DNA of 64,000 nt from Chamaelirium japonicum (lineage: Eukaryota > Streptophyta > Magnoliopsida > Liliales > Melanthiaceae). A program made the position numbers and the translations under genes. Location: positions 38,419,947 to 38,483,946 of the forward strand of contig OX393553.1 of NCBI GenBank assembly GCA_947650365.1. Direction: 5' to 3'. The first letter of the stretch is position 1, and each line of letters starts with the position of its first letter. The notes beneath the pieces are model-generated. The model saw only the letters and a list, made by a program, of their open reading frames with translations, was not told where the DNA came from and ran no database searches. This document shows, piece after piece, positions 11,531-23,104 of the stretch.

Positions 11531-12780
11531 CTTAATGTGGAGTTATGTAGCTCCAGGAATAATTCCTGTACTGACTGCATGTCTGCCAAAATCTGGGCAG
11601 CAGAAATTATCGATATCGCCTTTTGATGTATCATCGGAGAAGACGACCTCCATGTCGAGGATTGAGAGAAACTGTCGGATGGCACCGAGTCTTTCGCGAA
11701 GGGAGGAACCCTCGATGTCTCACCACTAGGTGCAAAGTCAACGAGCCCACCACCGGTCGACTTGCAATGAAGAAGATGGAGTAGCCTTACGTCGGAGGAT
11801 CCTTTATTCTCTCTTCTCTTCTTCTTCCCTTTCCTTCCTTCTCTTTCTTTCTCCTTCTTCTTTCTCTTCTTCCATGGCCAAAACCACAATAGAGAGGGAG
11901 AGGATGAAAGGGACGACTAGGGTTTTGGATGAGAGCTTGCTAGGGTTTGCCCCCTCTCTCTTCGTCCTTATATAGGGCCTTTATGGATTTTACCAAGTCA
12001 AAACCCCTATACGTTATGGCTAGCCATACATATCCAAGGGAGAGAGCGGAACACAAAATTTCCATGCCCTATCTTCATTACATGTGGCCTTTTCCACTCC
12101 TATAATCTAGGACACAATTGCCCTTATAGAGGAGGCCCACTGTTTGGCTGAGAGAGAGAGATTTACTTGGCGAAATCGCGAACTGATTTCACCTATGGAC
12201 TCTTGGAATTATTCTCGTCCATATAAGTACCATATTCCATATGTGTATGACCATAATTAGATATTGACCAAAATACCCCAAGGCCCATACACACATACGA
12301 ATAGATTTTCTGCGATTAGGCATGCGCTCTATCGCGCTACTTCGTATCTAGCAAACCTAATTGGACAGGGTATACAATTCTTATACACAATGACAAGGTA
12401 GAACCTTCAGGGCTCAGGACTTCTAGCTCCAATCGGATCGCTGAATGACTGTCCCGGTGGCACACCGAGAGTTCCGTCAATTAGTCCAAATCCGATTAAC
12501 CCGCAACTTAACCTAGTATGTCTCGCAAACTGCACTCTAGTAATCCCAAACTTATATTACTCCCTTGTAACCCCTGTTCTTCACTTTAACCTGGTAATCA
12601 TTGATCTCTCCAATACCGGTGCCATGACTCGACTCGGGAGGTGGGGAGCACCTTCAGACCCGATCGATCATATGACACGATTAGATGACTTGCCAACCAT
12701 AACACCACACATTCCGGTGCTATACCTAGCACCCAAACTATCATTAGTCTAACTGATGGCCACCAAGCCTGGGCTTAATG
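11530..12780 (-). repeat. Probable LTR fragment related to the 5239-7566 LTR
   Basis: The part from about 11990 to 12780 shares order and words with the inverted LTR at 63380-63800 (AACCTTCAGGG, CCGTCAAT, GGTGGGGAGCACC compared with GGTGGAGAGCACC, CACCAAGCCTGGG compared with CACCAGGTCTGGG). The match is weak and judged by eye, so orientation and borders are uncertain. 11530-11990 has no recognised match and no supportable gene. Confidence 0.4.
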
Positions 12781-12781
12781 T

Positions 12782-15068
12782 GTGGACAGTATGACTCATC
12801 GAATGCACGAGATCAAGACAGCGACTGACTACCCCGATTCGTCGAGCAAAGGTGCCCAGCGCAACTTCCCGGAGCTCTTGGGTCCAATAGAGAGGAGGAA
12901 CAGAAAATTCACCATCCTCATTGTCCCTCCAGATAAAGTCCGGCGGCGAATTCGAAACGAGAAGTACGTTCGTTGGCCCACGCTAGCACCCCAAGGAATA
13001 ACTAGGGGGTGCGACCAGAACAAGAGGTGCGAGTACCACAAAGGTCGGGGTCACGACACGCGACGCTGTTGAGCCCTGATGCACAAATTGGATCAGAGGA
13101 CCCCATCGAGAAAGGTCACCTCAAAGAGTTTGTGGCAAATATCAACCCTGTCAGTAAAGCTACGGAGGAACACTTACCACTCCCTCCACCACAAACTGGA
13201 GAGGGCATATTAGGGGCTCCCCCCGAGGCCCGAACGGCCAAACTTCCGGACGGCCCCCCAGCTGAACATGATCCACGGGCATCAATCGGGGACATGCCCT
13301 CTCTGTCAATTCAATGCAGAGGAGAACCAAGGAGATTCTCAAGGTCCAGACAGTGAATAGCGTCGTCCACATCCCCCAGGAGATTGGAATGCTAGACAAC
13401 TCTGAGAGCCTTACCTTTAGCAAGGAGGACCTCCAGGGAGTATCTCTCCCCCACCAGGACCCCCTGGTAATACAACTGATGATAGGGAGCTGGAACGTCC
13501 ACCGATGCCTCACAGACATGGGGAGTTTTGTGGAGGTGTTTTATCTCGAAGCATTCCACCAGCTTGCCTTCATGCGAGAGTAGCTAGACCATTCAAATAC
13601 TGTGCTTTATGGTTTTGCCGGAGAGACCGCAAAGGTGGTTGGGGAGATCACCTTGACGGTGTTCTCCAGACCTGTAGCCCGATAGATCCTATTCATCGTA
13701 GTAGAGGCCGAGTCGCTATACAACATTGTCATCGGTCGGCCTGCCTTATACGAGATGGATGCCATCTCCGCTACCAAGCACCAGTGCCTAAAGTTCTATG
13801 CTGGAGGAAAGATGCTTCGTATAAGAAGAGACCAGTACGCCACGACCTGCACGCAGATCGAGGTTGTGCGTACTAGCGGATTTTCTTCAAAACCATGCTA
13901 CCGGAAGGGATAGCAGTTGCAGAATGACCTCTCCTTAGCGCAGAAGCGCATGGATGAATGGAAGGGGTCACCCTCGATCGAGCCTCTTGACGAGGTCGAA
14001 CTAGGAGCAGGGAACCCCCCGCAGCAGACTTATGTGGGGAGCGTCCTGTCTCCAGAAGAGAAGGCTCCGTTGTTGCAGTTTCTCCAGACGAACCACGATG
14101 TACGTGTTCACCTGGAGTCACACCAATATGACAGGGGTCAGCCCGGAGGCTGCATGCCAACGATTGAGTGTCCCGGCAGACGTGACCCCTGTCAAGCAGA
14201 GGAAGCAGCACATCTTTGACCGCAAAAGAGAGGCCGTGAATGAAGAAGTCGACAAACTCCTCCGGTCTGGTTTTATTTGGGAGGTCGAAAATCCGAACTT
14301 GCTTGCCAATATTGTCATTGTGACAAAGAAGAATGAGAAGGTACGGGACTGCGTTCACTTCATGAATCTAAATGAGGCTTTCCCCAAAGACTCCTTCCCG
14401 CTTCCCAAAATTGATAAGCTGGTCGACTCCACGGCCGGTGCGCAGATGCTCTCTTTCATATGATTGGGTATTCGGGGTATAACCAAATACCAATGTACCC
14501 AGACGATTAAGAGAAGACGACATTCATCACTGAAAGAGGAACCTTCTGCTATAAGGTGATGTCGTTCGGACTGAAGAATGTGGGAGCGACATATCAGCGG
14601 GTGGTGACCAAGATGTTCGCGGCCCAGATTGGTCGAACCGTGGAGGTCTACATCGACAACATGGTGGTATAGAGTTCTGCCAGGCCGAGTCACGTCGAAG
14701 GCCTCGCTGAGGTATTCTCAATTGTCCGAGAATACATAATGAAACTCAATCCCGCGAAATGAGTGTTTGGAGTCTCCTCGAGGAAGTTTCTAGGTTTCTT
14801 GGCCGGTGACCCATCGTGGGATAGAAGCAAACCCAGACCAAATAAAGGTCCTCCTGGCTATGCCTCCCTCGTGAACGCGGACAGCAGAGATCCAATCTTT
14901 CAACGGGCAAGCCATGGCATTTGTGGTGTTTCATCTCCAAGCTATCAGACATCTACAAACCACTGTTCAACGCCCTATGCAAAGGGTCGAGTTACAGTTG
15001 GGACGATGAAAAGGAAGCTATTTTCAACAAGATCTGGCAAATCCTGAGTAAGCCCACAGTCTTATGGT
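12782..15068 (+). pseudogene. Ty3/gypsy gag-protease-RT remnant
   Basis: About 12960-13140 carries the end of gag with a CEYHKGRGHDTRRC zinc knuckle and a GHLKEFV stretch. 13390-13590 resembles the aspartic protease region (LTFSKEDLQGVSLPHQDPLV), with the usual DSGS changed to DMGS. 14150-14460 is the N-terminal reverse transcriptase (FDRKREAVNEEVDKLL, NEAFPKDSFPLPKID). 14465-14760 continues with YNQIPMYPDD, TFCYKVMSFGLKN and a VYIDNMVV box in place of YIDD. Up to 15068 the RT-RNase H connection reads FISKLSDIYKPLFNALCKG and ILSKPTVLW. Several stops and frameshifts make it non-functional. Motifs resemble the Tat/Athila/Ogre branch. The pol resumes at 16830. Confidence 0.85.
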
Positions 15069-15487
15069 AGCCACTAAACTTCTTCTCTCTTTTCCTCATA
15101 ATAAGTAAAAACCAATCTCTTGCTCTCAACCCACACGCACCAAATAATATCATACGTGTCAATTAACTTGAAAGGGAAGGCTGTACGCTATTTCTGTTGT
15201 TCCGCTGTCTCAATTAAAAACAAACGTCTTCCCGTGTGAGTCCTTCATTTATCCGGAGCCCGAAGCAACTGTAACGGTGGCAGCCATCGTGTGGCTATGA
15301 TTCAACCCGAGAGTTGCTCAGGAGTTTGTGATTGATCCGTGAAGCCAACTAAGCGGTATCACGGTTATATGAAATATTTTTTGGTCGAGTAAAGCCAACT
15401 AAGCCTACTTCCGTCAGCCGCGACGCGTATTTTAACAGCTGCTGCCCTAAAAACCCTAGCCCAGCGTTCCGTCAACCGACCTTCAAT

Positions 15488-15587
<100 letters not shown>

Positions 15588-15613
15588 ATTGATCGATTGA
15601 GGGTTTGAAGTGG

Positions 15614-16387
15614 ATGGATTTCTCGGAGGCCGATCGGCCGCGCAAGGCGGCACGATACAACTTCTCGACACAGTTCGAGTTCCCATCATGGGGCAGCACC
15701 CGATTCCGCGGCCGCCTGTTGGAGGGCACCGTCCGCACCTCTGAACCGCCTCCGCCCCCTCCTCCCCCTAGCCCGACTCTCGTGTTTTGCGTACGCTACC
15801 CCAACCACGGCAAGGAGGAGGCCGCACCACCTGCCACCCCCGGTCCCGCCACGGAGGGCACCGCCTGCACCTCTGAACCCCCTCCTCCCCTTCGCAAGAG
15901 GTTCATGTGTCGATTCCACAACCACGACCTCGGCAACGAGGAGGCCGCACCACCTGCCTCCCCTCTCGCCCCCGCCCCGGAGGAGCACCGGAATCTGACC
16001 GACACTCCGAATATCAAGAAGGAGGCAAAACGAGGAGGAAAGAGATCAGCGAGGCCGGAAGTGGGTGATCTGACAGAGATGGCTGGGCCGAGGTCTGCTC
16101 CCTTGCCACCGGCGCCTGTGCCCTACAACTCGATGTACCTGCGGTCCAAAAGCAAGGAGGCCAAGGGCAATGCGAAGGCGTGGGGGTTCTCTATCGCGCT
16201 GACGAGGGGGGAAATAGAGGAGGATCTGTACGCCTTTACGGGGTCCAAGCCGCCTCGCTATCCCAAGCGGAGGCCCAAGCTCATCCAGGAAAAGCTCGAA
16301 CACATCAACTACCAAGATGAAAAGATAAGGAGACAGAGGACGTCGAACACATCAACTATCAAATTGTTTCATTCTTTATTTGTCTGA
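15614..16387 (+). CDS. DUF1639 family protein, copy A, altered C-terminus
   Basis: The frame of 257 codons starts MDFSEADRPRKAARYNFSTQ at the ATG 27 bp after the (TC)n run; the same start serves copies B and C. The middle is Pro-rich with two copies of a module TSEPPPP...FCxRYxNxG...EEAAPP. The C-terminal core (about residues 195-235) has FSIALTRGEIEEDLYAFTGS then KPPRYPKRRPK, which I recognise as DUF1639, a plant family without an assigned function. After LIQEKL the frame departs from copy C and ends in an unrelated tail, losing the usual FPGL-type ending. It sits within a gypsy pol, so it may be a pseudogene that kept an open frame. Confidence 0.65.
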   Translation: MDFSEADRPRKAARYNFSTQFEFPSWGSTRFRGRLLEGTVRTSEPPPPPPPPSPTLVFCVRYPNHGKEEAAPPATPGPATEGTACTSEPPPPLRKRFMCRFHNHDLGNEEAAPPASPLAPAPEEHRNLTDTPNIKKEAKRGGKRSARPEVGDLTEMAGPRSAPLPPAPVPYNSMYLRSKSKEAKGNAKAWGFSIALTRGEIEEDLYAFTGSKPPRYPKRRPKLIQEKLEHINYQDEKIRRQRTSNTSTIKLFHSLFV

Positions 16388-16503
16388 TTATGAAGTTGTG
16401 ATCCAGGATTTGTTGTGTTTCAGATTTAATTCTTGTTTATTCACATATTTCAATTCAATTCAATCCTTTGGAGAGTATATGCATCCATGCATGTACGTGC
16501 ATG

Positions 16504-16504
16504 G

Positions 16505-16599
<95 letters not shown>
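16504..16599. repeat. (TC)n microsatellite downstream of DUF1639 copy A
   Basis: A run of about 96 bp lies 115 bp after the stop of copy A. Copy C has a short version (about 21555-21578) in the same context (GTACGTGCATGGCC before, TGTGTACGTGTG after), so this run has expanded in A or shrunk in C. Confidence 0.95.
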
Positions 16600-16602
<3 letters not shown>

Positions 16603-16829
16603 TGTACGTGTGTGTGGCCATGGTCGATCTCCTCCCTCTGTTTGTGTGGTGTGAGGGTAAGTGTGTTGAATGAATGTTGGGTGAGAGTATATGCATGTGG
16701 GTGTGTACGTGCTGTGTATGGACAGATCGAGGGCAAAACCCCTGATCTGTGTGCATGGTAATTTTTTGATCGTGTTGATGGCGATGATGGAGATTGGGGT
16801 GAGTGATGATGGAGATGATGCTGATGATA

Positions 16830-17120
16830 GTCCATGTCGAGGCCAAGGTCGAGAAGCCAATCTACTTTATCAGCCGAACGAATGACGCGAAGACCCAGTA
16901 CACGAAGATCAAGAAGCTGGCTTGCGCACTGGTCCACGCCACGCGGAAGCTGTGCCCGTACAGAGTACTCGTTGAAAGAGGCTCTGAAGGAAGCCAGCCG
17001 AACTGGAAGGTTAGGAAAGTGGACAACCGGGTTGCTCCAATACTGCATCTGGTACGAGCCTCAGGTGGGTTACAAGGGCCAAGTACTGACAGATTTCCTG
17101 AGCGAAATCATTGAAGCAAA
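16830..17120 (+). pseudogene. Ty3/gypsy RNase H remnant (continuation of 12782-15068)
   Basis: Reading across two frames gives VEAKVEKPIYFISRT, then KIKKLACALVHATRKLCPY, then LKEASRTGRLGKWT and YKGQVLTDFL. This is the RNase H region of a gypsy pol (compare family motifs KPVYYISR, IEKLALALV.A.RKL, KGQALADF). It lies in the same orientation as the RT segment left of the DUF1639 insertion and completes it apart from about 30 missing codons. Confidence 0.8.
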
Positions 17121-17129
17121 AGAGAAGCA

Positions 17130-17420
17130 ATCTGTACAGATTGAGTAACAATATTTGTTGAGTAACAATCTGTGCAAATGGTTACATTTTTTATTTTTAT
17201 TTTTTGAGAAATATTGTTTGGAAAAGGAATTGCTACTATGAAATCCCTTTATCAAACGAGTAGCAATCTTTGATGAGTGAGTAACAATCTCTGTAGAGTT
17301 AGATTTTGCTCAGATTGTTACTCTTTTGCAATAGTGAGATTACTGTCGCAATTTATTTTTTTGTAAAATTACAACCCAAAAAAAAAAATTATATAGTCAA
17401 AAAACTGTAGCAAATCAGTG
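17130..17420. repeat. Hairpin repeat of the CTACAGTGA / AGAGTAACAATCT family
   Basis: Diverged copies of AGATTGAGTAACAAT and AGATTGTTACTCTTTTGC face each other, with imperfect TGCTACTATGAAATC blocks. The same family is found in many copies at 56100-56210 and 57126-58400. It is followed by a spacer ending AGATCTTTTGTTAGGGACCG (17530), a phrase that recurs at 57620 and 59725. Confidence 0.65.
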
Positions 17421-17556
17421 GGTTAAGTCTTGTAGCGGCTAGGACAGAGGGGCAAGCACTAAAGTTGAACCGTTCGGTCGGTACCAATCCGATCCGATCC
17501 GATCTGGGTTTTAGAACATTGCCTTAGACCCGTAAACAGATCTTTTGTTAGGGACC

Positions 17557-17908
17557 GTCAACTAAATTTCTTCTCTCTTTCCTCATAATCAGTAAAAACC
17601 AATCTCTTGCTCTCAACCCCCACGCACCAAATAATATCATACGTGTCATATTAACTTGAAAGGGAAGGTTGTACGCTGTTTCTGATGTTCAGCTCTCAAT
17701 TAAAAACGAACGTCTTCCCGCGTGAGTCCTTATTTATCCGGAGCCCGAAGCAACTGTAACGGTGGCAGCCATCATGTGGCTAAGATTCAACCCGAGAGTT
17801 GCTCAGGAGTTTGTGATTGATCCGTGATGCCAACTAAGCGGTATCACGGTTATACGAAATATTTTTTGGTCGAGTGGGCATGCCAGATTCAACCGACCTT
17901 CAATTCCA

Positions 17909-17950
<42 letters not shown>

Positions 17951-18373
17951 ATTGATCGATTGAGGGTTTGAAGTGGATGAGTTTCTCGGAAGCCGATCGG
18001 CCGCGCAAGGAGGCACGATACAACTTCTCGACGCAGTTCGAGCTCCCATCATGGGGCAGCACCCGATTCCGCGGCCGCATGTTGGATGGCACCATCCGCA
18101 TCTCTGAACCCCCTCCGCCCCCTCCTCCTCCTAGCCCGAGTCTTGTGTTTTGCGTACGCTACCCCAACCACGGCAAGGAGGAGGCCGCACCACCTGCCAC
18201 CCCCACGGAGGGCACCGCCTGCACCTCTCAACCCCCTCCTCACCTTCGCAAGAGGTTCATGTGTCGATACCACAACCCCGGCCACGGCAAGGAGGAGGCC
18301 GCACCACCTGTCTCCCCTATCGCCCCCGCCCCCGCCTCGGAGGAGCACCGGAATCTGACCGACACTCCGGAAA
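17557..18373 (+). pseudogene. DUF1639 copy B, 3' truncated
   Basis: The upstream 340 bp matches copy A closely. The ATG is at 17977 (MSFSEADRPRKEARYNFSTQ), and the frame follows A and C for about 131 codons through the Pro-rich modules and EEHRNLTDTPE. At 18373 the sequence switches to a hAT-like element, so the DUF1639 core is lost; the open frame runs on to a stop at 18414 in foreign sequence. Compared with A, B also lacks about 90 bp of the leader before the (TC)n run, including the TATTTTAACAGCTGCTGC block that probably holds the promoter. Both lesions suggest a dead copy. Confidence 0.8.
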
Positions 18374-18814
18374 TTAGCGGGTCTGGGTGTCGATTAAACG
18401 GGGTCGGGCCTTAAATGGGTCGACACGACAAACACGTTTAATAAATGGGTCGGGTCCGGGTTTAGGGTCTAGACACGAAAGACCCGGTTAAAATTAAACG
18501 GTTCGTGTCGGGTCGGGTCAGGTCTACCCGCAATCCGATACGGTAGTATATAGGCTAATACTTTAGTATCAAGTACATACTATGTCGGCTAATACTATAG
18601 TTTTGTTTCCAGCGGGTCTTATCAAGTCGAGACGGGTCAACTGATCGAATAGACCCTTGTGGTAAACGGGTCTTATTAGGTCTACCCGTTTATAGGCGGG
18701 TCGGGTATGGGTTTAGGGACTAAACACGATTAGTTAAACGGCTTGGGTCCGAGTATAGGGGTTTTGGACACGACCCTAAACTAGACACGACCTGAAATGA
18801 TCCACTGCCACCCC
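18374..18814. mobile_element. hAT-like non-autonomous element
   Basis: The interior is a run of GGGTCGGGT-like words facing their complements, and the right end reads CCACTGCCACCCCTAA, a typical end for plant hAT-type MITEs (TAGGGGTGGCAG when reversed). The left end (TTAGCGGGTCTGGG) lacks the matching TAGGGGTGGCA and is truncated or mutated. It interrupts DUF1639 copy B. Confidence 0.5.
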
Positions 18815-18959
18815 TAACTGCACCTCGAGGTCCTATTTATCGAACCAATATGTTTGGACAAGGAATTGGGGTGATAGCAGCAGCGACTAGTGGTCACGCC
18901 CGAGAGAAATAAAAGAGAGAGAAAGAAAGAGGAGCAAAAATATGCCCAATAAATAGTAA

Positions 18960-20130
18960 AAATATGCCCAATAAATAAACTAGCATTAACCAATTTAATT
19001 AAACAATATATCTATCAATTGTATTGTCATAAACAGTAATAAGATACAAAAGTGTTTGAGTTTATAAAAATTGGATCATACCGATGTGTCCGGAAAAATC
19101 CAAATAGCCAAAATTTATATTTGGATCATTTAGATCCGGTCTAGATCGAGTCCACGATCACATAACTAAAATTGATGATCCATATTAATCATGCATTAAT
19201 TTATTTAAATTAATCAGATCAAACTGTACCGATGAGTCCGGAATAACCCAAACACTCAAGAACCATATATGGATCTTTGAAAACGGATCTATATCGGACT
19301 TGAGATCACAATATAAATTTAAACGGTCCAGATTAAATCATACATTATATAAAATGAATTTATAAGATTGGACCATACCGATGTGCCGGAACGGTCCAAA
19401 TAGTCAAGATTCATACTTGGATCGATAAGATAGGGCCAAGATCATGTCCACAAATAAAGAACTAAATCTGACGATCTAGATTAAATTATACATTAAGTAG
19501 ATGTGAATACATATAAAACTAGACGGGTCTGGTTTGTCAAAGTCGGGTCGGGCCTGCTTGTGTAGTCAGGTTAGATTGAGCAACTCAGTGGTTGACAGGA
19601 ATTCTATAGGTAGTCGGGTCTACCTAGTCGGGTCTATACTTAGGTCAACGGTCGGGTTGAACCCGGAAAAAGCCCAGTCGGGTCGGATTGAATTCCTGAT
19701 CGAGTTTATCATTGAAGTACAACCGGGTCGGGTTTGGTTTGTATGCGGGTTTTAAAACCCAAACAAAAATACTGTGCATCTTCTCCCCGATATCATCGGG
19801 AGAAAACCTAACCGACCTAAAAACGTCGCCGCCGCACGACTTGATAGACCGCCGTCACTCACGCAAGCACGCAGCCGTCGGACGCCGCCGTTCACGCACA
19901 GGGAGCAACAGCTCGGGCCCCGCGTCGGACGCTGCCGGGAGTGCGGGCTGCTGCCGCCGGTCGTGCAAGCCACATTTGCCTGTCGCACAGGGAGCAACCG
20001 CTCGGGCTCCGCGTCGGACGCCACCGGGAGTGCGGGCTGCTGCCGCCGGTCGTGCAAGCCACATTTGCCTGTCGCACAGGGAGCAACCGCTCGGGCTCCG
20101 CGTCGGACGCCACCGGGAGTGCAGGATGCC
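18960..20130 (-). mobile_element. Inverted fragment of a copia-type leader (related to 33500-34330)
   Basis: Read on the minus strand, this matches the leader of the copia element at 33054-39836 in order: a GC-rich part, a hairpin-like GATGATATCGGGGAGAAGAT, GTTTTAAAACCCG, CCGAC-rich repeats, and TCCGGACACATCGGTATG. It includes three tandem units of 147 bp (CCGATGTGTCCGG at 19084 and its relatives at 19231 and 19378). No LTR or coding sequence accompanies it. The matching was done by eye. Confidence 0.5.
19901..20130. repeat. 89-bp tandem repeat (2.6 copies), GC-rich
   Basis: Units start with GGGAGCAACMGCTCGGG at 19901, 19990 and 20079 and are nearly identical; the third is cut at about 20130. 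The block lies in the GC-rich part of the inverted copia-like leader. Because 89 is not a multiple of three, no frame reads through it as a protein repeat. Confidence 0.9.
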
Positions 20131-20463
20131 TAATTCCGTTAGGGGAGATCAGACGCTGGAGCCAACACCTCTCTTCACAATAGGACGTCGTTTAAATAAG
20201 AGAAACCGAGGGCAGCCATCGTGTGGCTATGATTCAACCGGAGAGTTGCTCATGAGTTTTTGATTGATCCGTGATGCCAACTAAGCGGTATCACGGTTAT
20301 ACGAAATATTTTTTGGTCGAGTGGGCATGCCAGATCAGCACCCAAGCCTACTTCCGTCAGCCGCGCCGCGTATTTTAACAGCTGCTGCTCTAAAAACCCT
20401 TGCCGGCCAGCGTTCGGAAAGAAAGAAAAGCTCCATCTTCCCCCCTTTCAACCGACCTTCAAT

Positions 20464-20583
<120 letters not shown>

Positions 20584-20609
20584 ATTGATCGATTGAGGGT
20601 TTGAAGTGG

Positions 20610-21395
20610 ATGAGTTTCTCGGAGGCCGATCGGCCACGCAAGGCGGCACGGTACAACTTCTCGACGCAATTCGAGCTCCCATCATGGGGCACCACCCGAT
20701 TCCACGGCCGCACCGTCCGCACCTCTGAACCCCCTCCGCCCCCTCCGCCCCCTCCTCCCCCTAGCCCGACTCTCGTGTTTTCCGTACGCTACCCCAACCA
20801 CGGCGAGGAGGAGGCCGCACCACCTGCCACCCCCGGTCCCGCCACGGAGGGCACCGCCTGCACCTCTGAACCCCCTCCTCCCCTTCTCAAGAGGTTCGTG
20901 CGTCGATTCCACAACCCCGGCCACGGCAAGGAGGTGGCCGCACCACCTGCCTCCCCTCTCGCCCCCGCCCCGGAGGAGCACCGGAATCTGACCGACACTC
21001 CGGATATCAAGAAGGAGGCAAAACTCGGAGGCAACTCGGCGGCCTTTCCAGAGGGTCAACGGAATCTCAGGAGGAAGAGATCAGCGAGGCCGGAAGTGGG
21101 TGATCGGAAAGAGGTGGCCGGGCCGAGGTCTGCTCCCTTGCCACCGGTGCCTGTGCCCTACAACTCGATGTACCTGCGGTCCAGAGGCAATGTGAAGGCG
21201 TCGGGGTTCTCTATGGCGCTGACGAGGGGCGAAATAGAGGAGGATCTGTACGCCTTTACGGGGTCCAAGCCGCCTCGCTATCCCAAGCGGAGGCCCAAGG
21301 TCATCCAGGAAAAGCTCGATGCCATCTTCCCCGGTCTCTCGTTGCCCGGCAACACCGCCCTCGATCGGTGCAGATCATTGATGGGATCAAATTAA
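20610..21395 (+). CDS. DUF1639 family protein, copy C, apparently intact
   Basis: The frame of 261 codons begins MSFSEADRPRKAARYNFSTQ. Domains: a conserved N-terminus to about residue 30; two Pro-rich modules (about 38-125) with stretches of 6-11 prolines; a basic linker; and the DUF1639 core near residues 190-240 with LTRGEIEEDLYAFTGSKPPR, YPKRRPK and EKLDAIFPGLSL. The FPGL ending, lost in A, is present. Function is unknown for the family. Its leader keeps the sequence missing from copy B. Upstream similarity to A starts only at about 20206, because a copia-like leader fragment abuts it, so the distal promoter may be gone. This is the best candidate for a working gene in the window. Confidence 0.8.
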   Translation: MSFSEADRPRKAARYNFSTQFELPSWGTTRFHGRTVRTSEPPPPPPPPPPPSPTLVFSVRYPNHGEEEAAPPATPGPATEGTACTSEPPPPLLKRFVRRFHNPGHGKEVAAPPASPLAPAPEEHRNLTDTPDIKKEAKLGGNSAAFPEGQRNLRRKRSARPEVGDRKEVAGPRSAPLPPVPVPYNSMYLRSRGNVKASGFSMALTRGEIEEDLYAFTGSKPPRYPKRRPKVIQEKLDAIFPGLSLPGNTALDRCRSLMGSN

Positions 21396-22300
21396 AGGAT
21401 GATCAAATTGTTTCATTCTGTGTTTGTTTGATTATGAAGTTGTGATCCAGGATTTGTTGTGTTTCAGATTTAATTCTTGTTTATTCACTTATTTCAATTC
21501 AATTCAATTCTTTAATTTGGAGAGTATATGCATGCATGCATGTACGTGCATGGCCTCTCTCTCTCTCTCTCTCTCTCTGTGTGTACGTGTGTGGGGCCAT
21601 GGTCTCCTCCCTCTGTACGTGTTTATGTGGTGTGAGGATAAGTGTGCTGAATGAATGTTGGGGAGAGTATATGCATGTGGGTGTGTGCTGTGTATGGACA
21701 GATCGAGGGCAAAACCCCTGATCTGTGTGCATGGTATTTTTTTGATGGTGTTGATGGTGATCATGGTGATGTGGGGGAGTGATGATGGAGATAATGCTGA
21801 TGATGGTGAGGAGGTTATGATGTGCTCGGGAGAGAGGGGAGAAAAAATGGGGGTAGTTTCGGGTTTACCAACAAAGAGAGGGACCTTACGCTAAATGAAG
21901 CTATGAGGTGTCCTGTTTATCGGATGGATCCGTTGCCATGGACCTCTCACATATTAACCCTTCTTTTTTTTTGGTGGACAACGGCTTTGAGGGCAAGTTA
22001 GCTCCACGATGTCCATACCGAGAGTCGAACAAGAAATCTCTTCAATATGGGAGAGAGGAAGTACCACGAGGCCGTTTCAACTGGCACGAGTGGTGTGAGC
22101 ATGTGCGTGTAAGTGCGAACACCTCTGACCCGACGAGCCTTTGGCCGTATGACACCAAGGGCCGCTACCACCTTCGGCTGCCCAGAAACTACCAGTCTAT
22201 TGGGTTTTTTGTAGACTTTTCCTTTGAGGTACGAATCCGAGATGCGCTGTAAATAGTCCGATACCCTAAACTCCAACCAGCATTCGAGTGCAACATAGAT
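21396..22300 (+). other. 3' flank of DUF1639 copy C and an unrecognised short frame
   Basis: 21396-21810 is the 3' region shared with copy A. From there to 22300 is unmatched sequence with one frame of 114 codons (21908-22252). It begins at a weak context after a T-rich run and resembles no family I know, so I do not call it a gene. Confidence 0.4.
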
Positions 22301-23100
22301 TTCTATGGGAGTAAATGTGAGCGCATATGTGCTTAGGGCAATATAGCCCCTTCTTCATCTTTCTAGTTCTTTACCTAAGATAAAATAAGGAATTGGAACC
22401 GAGGCGTACGTGGCTTTGCTCTCGGATGAATTAGTAATAAACATTTCCAAAATTGAACCTGATAGAACTATTAGGCTGAGGTGTGGCGTTGCCCCTCAAA
22501 TGAACTGGAAGCCGGTGCATATACAAGAACTATTTATACGGTTCGGTAGAGTACTACCCCGCCTATGGTAAGCTCCAATAGAACTACATCACTTGAACAC
22601 CACCGGTCTAAACAAATTATAAATTTTTATAATAAATAGAATTATGTTTCTTTATTGAAGTATTATGATGGAATTATTGATGCATTCTGATCATCTGATA
22701 TATAATAGAATTGTGCACATACTGAGTTGATACGTACTATTATGCAAGCTTATCTTCCATCTCAAGTTCTGATAACCAATTTAAATATCGTTGTTTATTT
22801 TAAAAGTAATTATGATTTGTTCCGTGTGATGGTTTTGGACTTACAAAATCGTAAAGTTGCTGAGGTATTTTATTCTTGCAAAATGTCTTAGGTTGAAATA
22901 AAGAAGCAGATAACCAGAGGAAAAGCTTGCAGCAAGAATTTAACTTCATATGGCCCAAGAATCTTCGTGATTATTATTCTTTCTTGTTGTAAATACACAT
23001 TGTATAAATGGAGGTGTAAATTCAGATGTTGCAACAATTATAGAACACTAGTCTTGCTTTGTATCGACTTACCACTATATATAAAGTTTTGGTTTTATTT
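22301..23100. other. No recognised feature
   Basis: AT-rich intergenic-like sequence with no frame, repeat or element end that I can support. Confidence 0.5.
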
Positions 23101-23104
23101 TTAT

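Noticed and set aside
19712-20263. 183-codon plus-strand frame
   Set aside because: It passes through 89-bp repeats that shift frame and through a leader fragment; no domain is seen.
21908-22252. 114-codon frame after DUF1639 copy C
   Set aside because: No family resemblance, no plausible promoter, and starts beside a T-run; kept only as a note.
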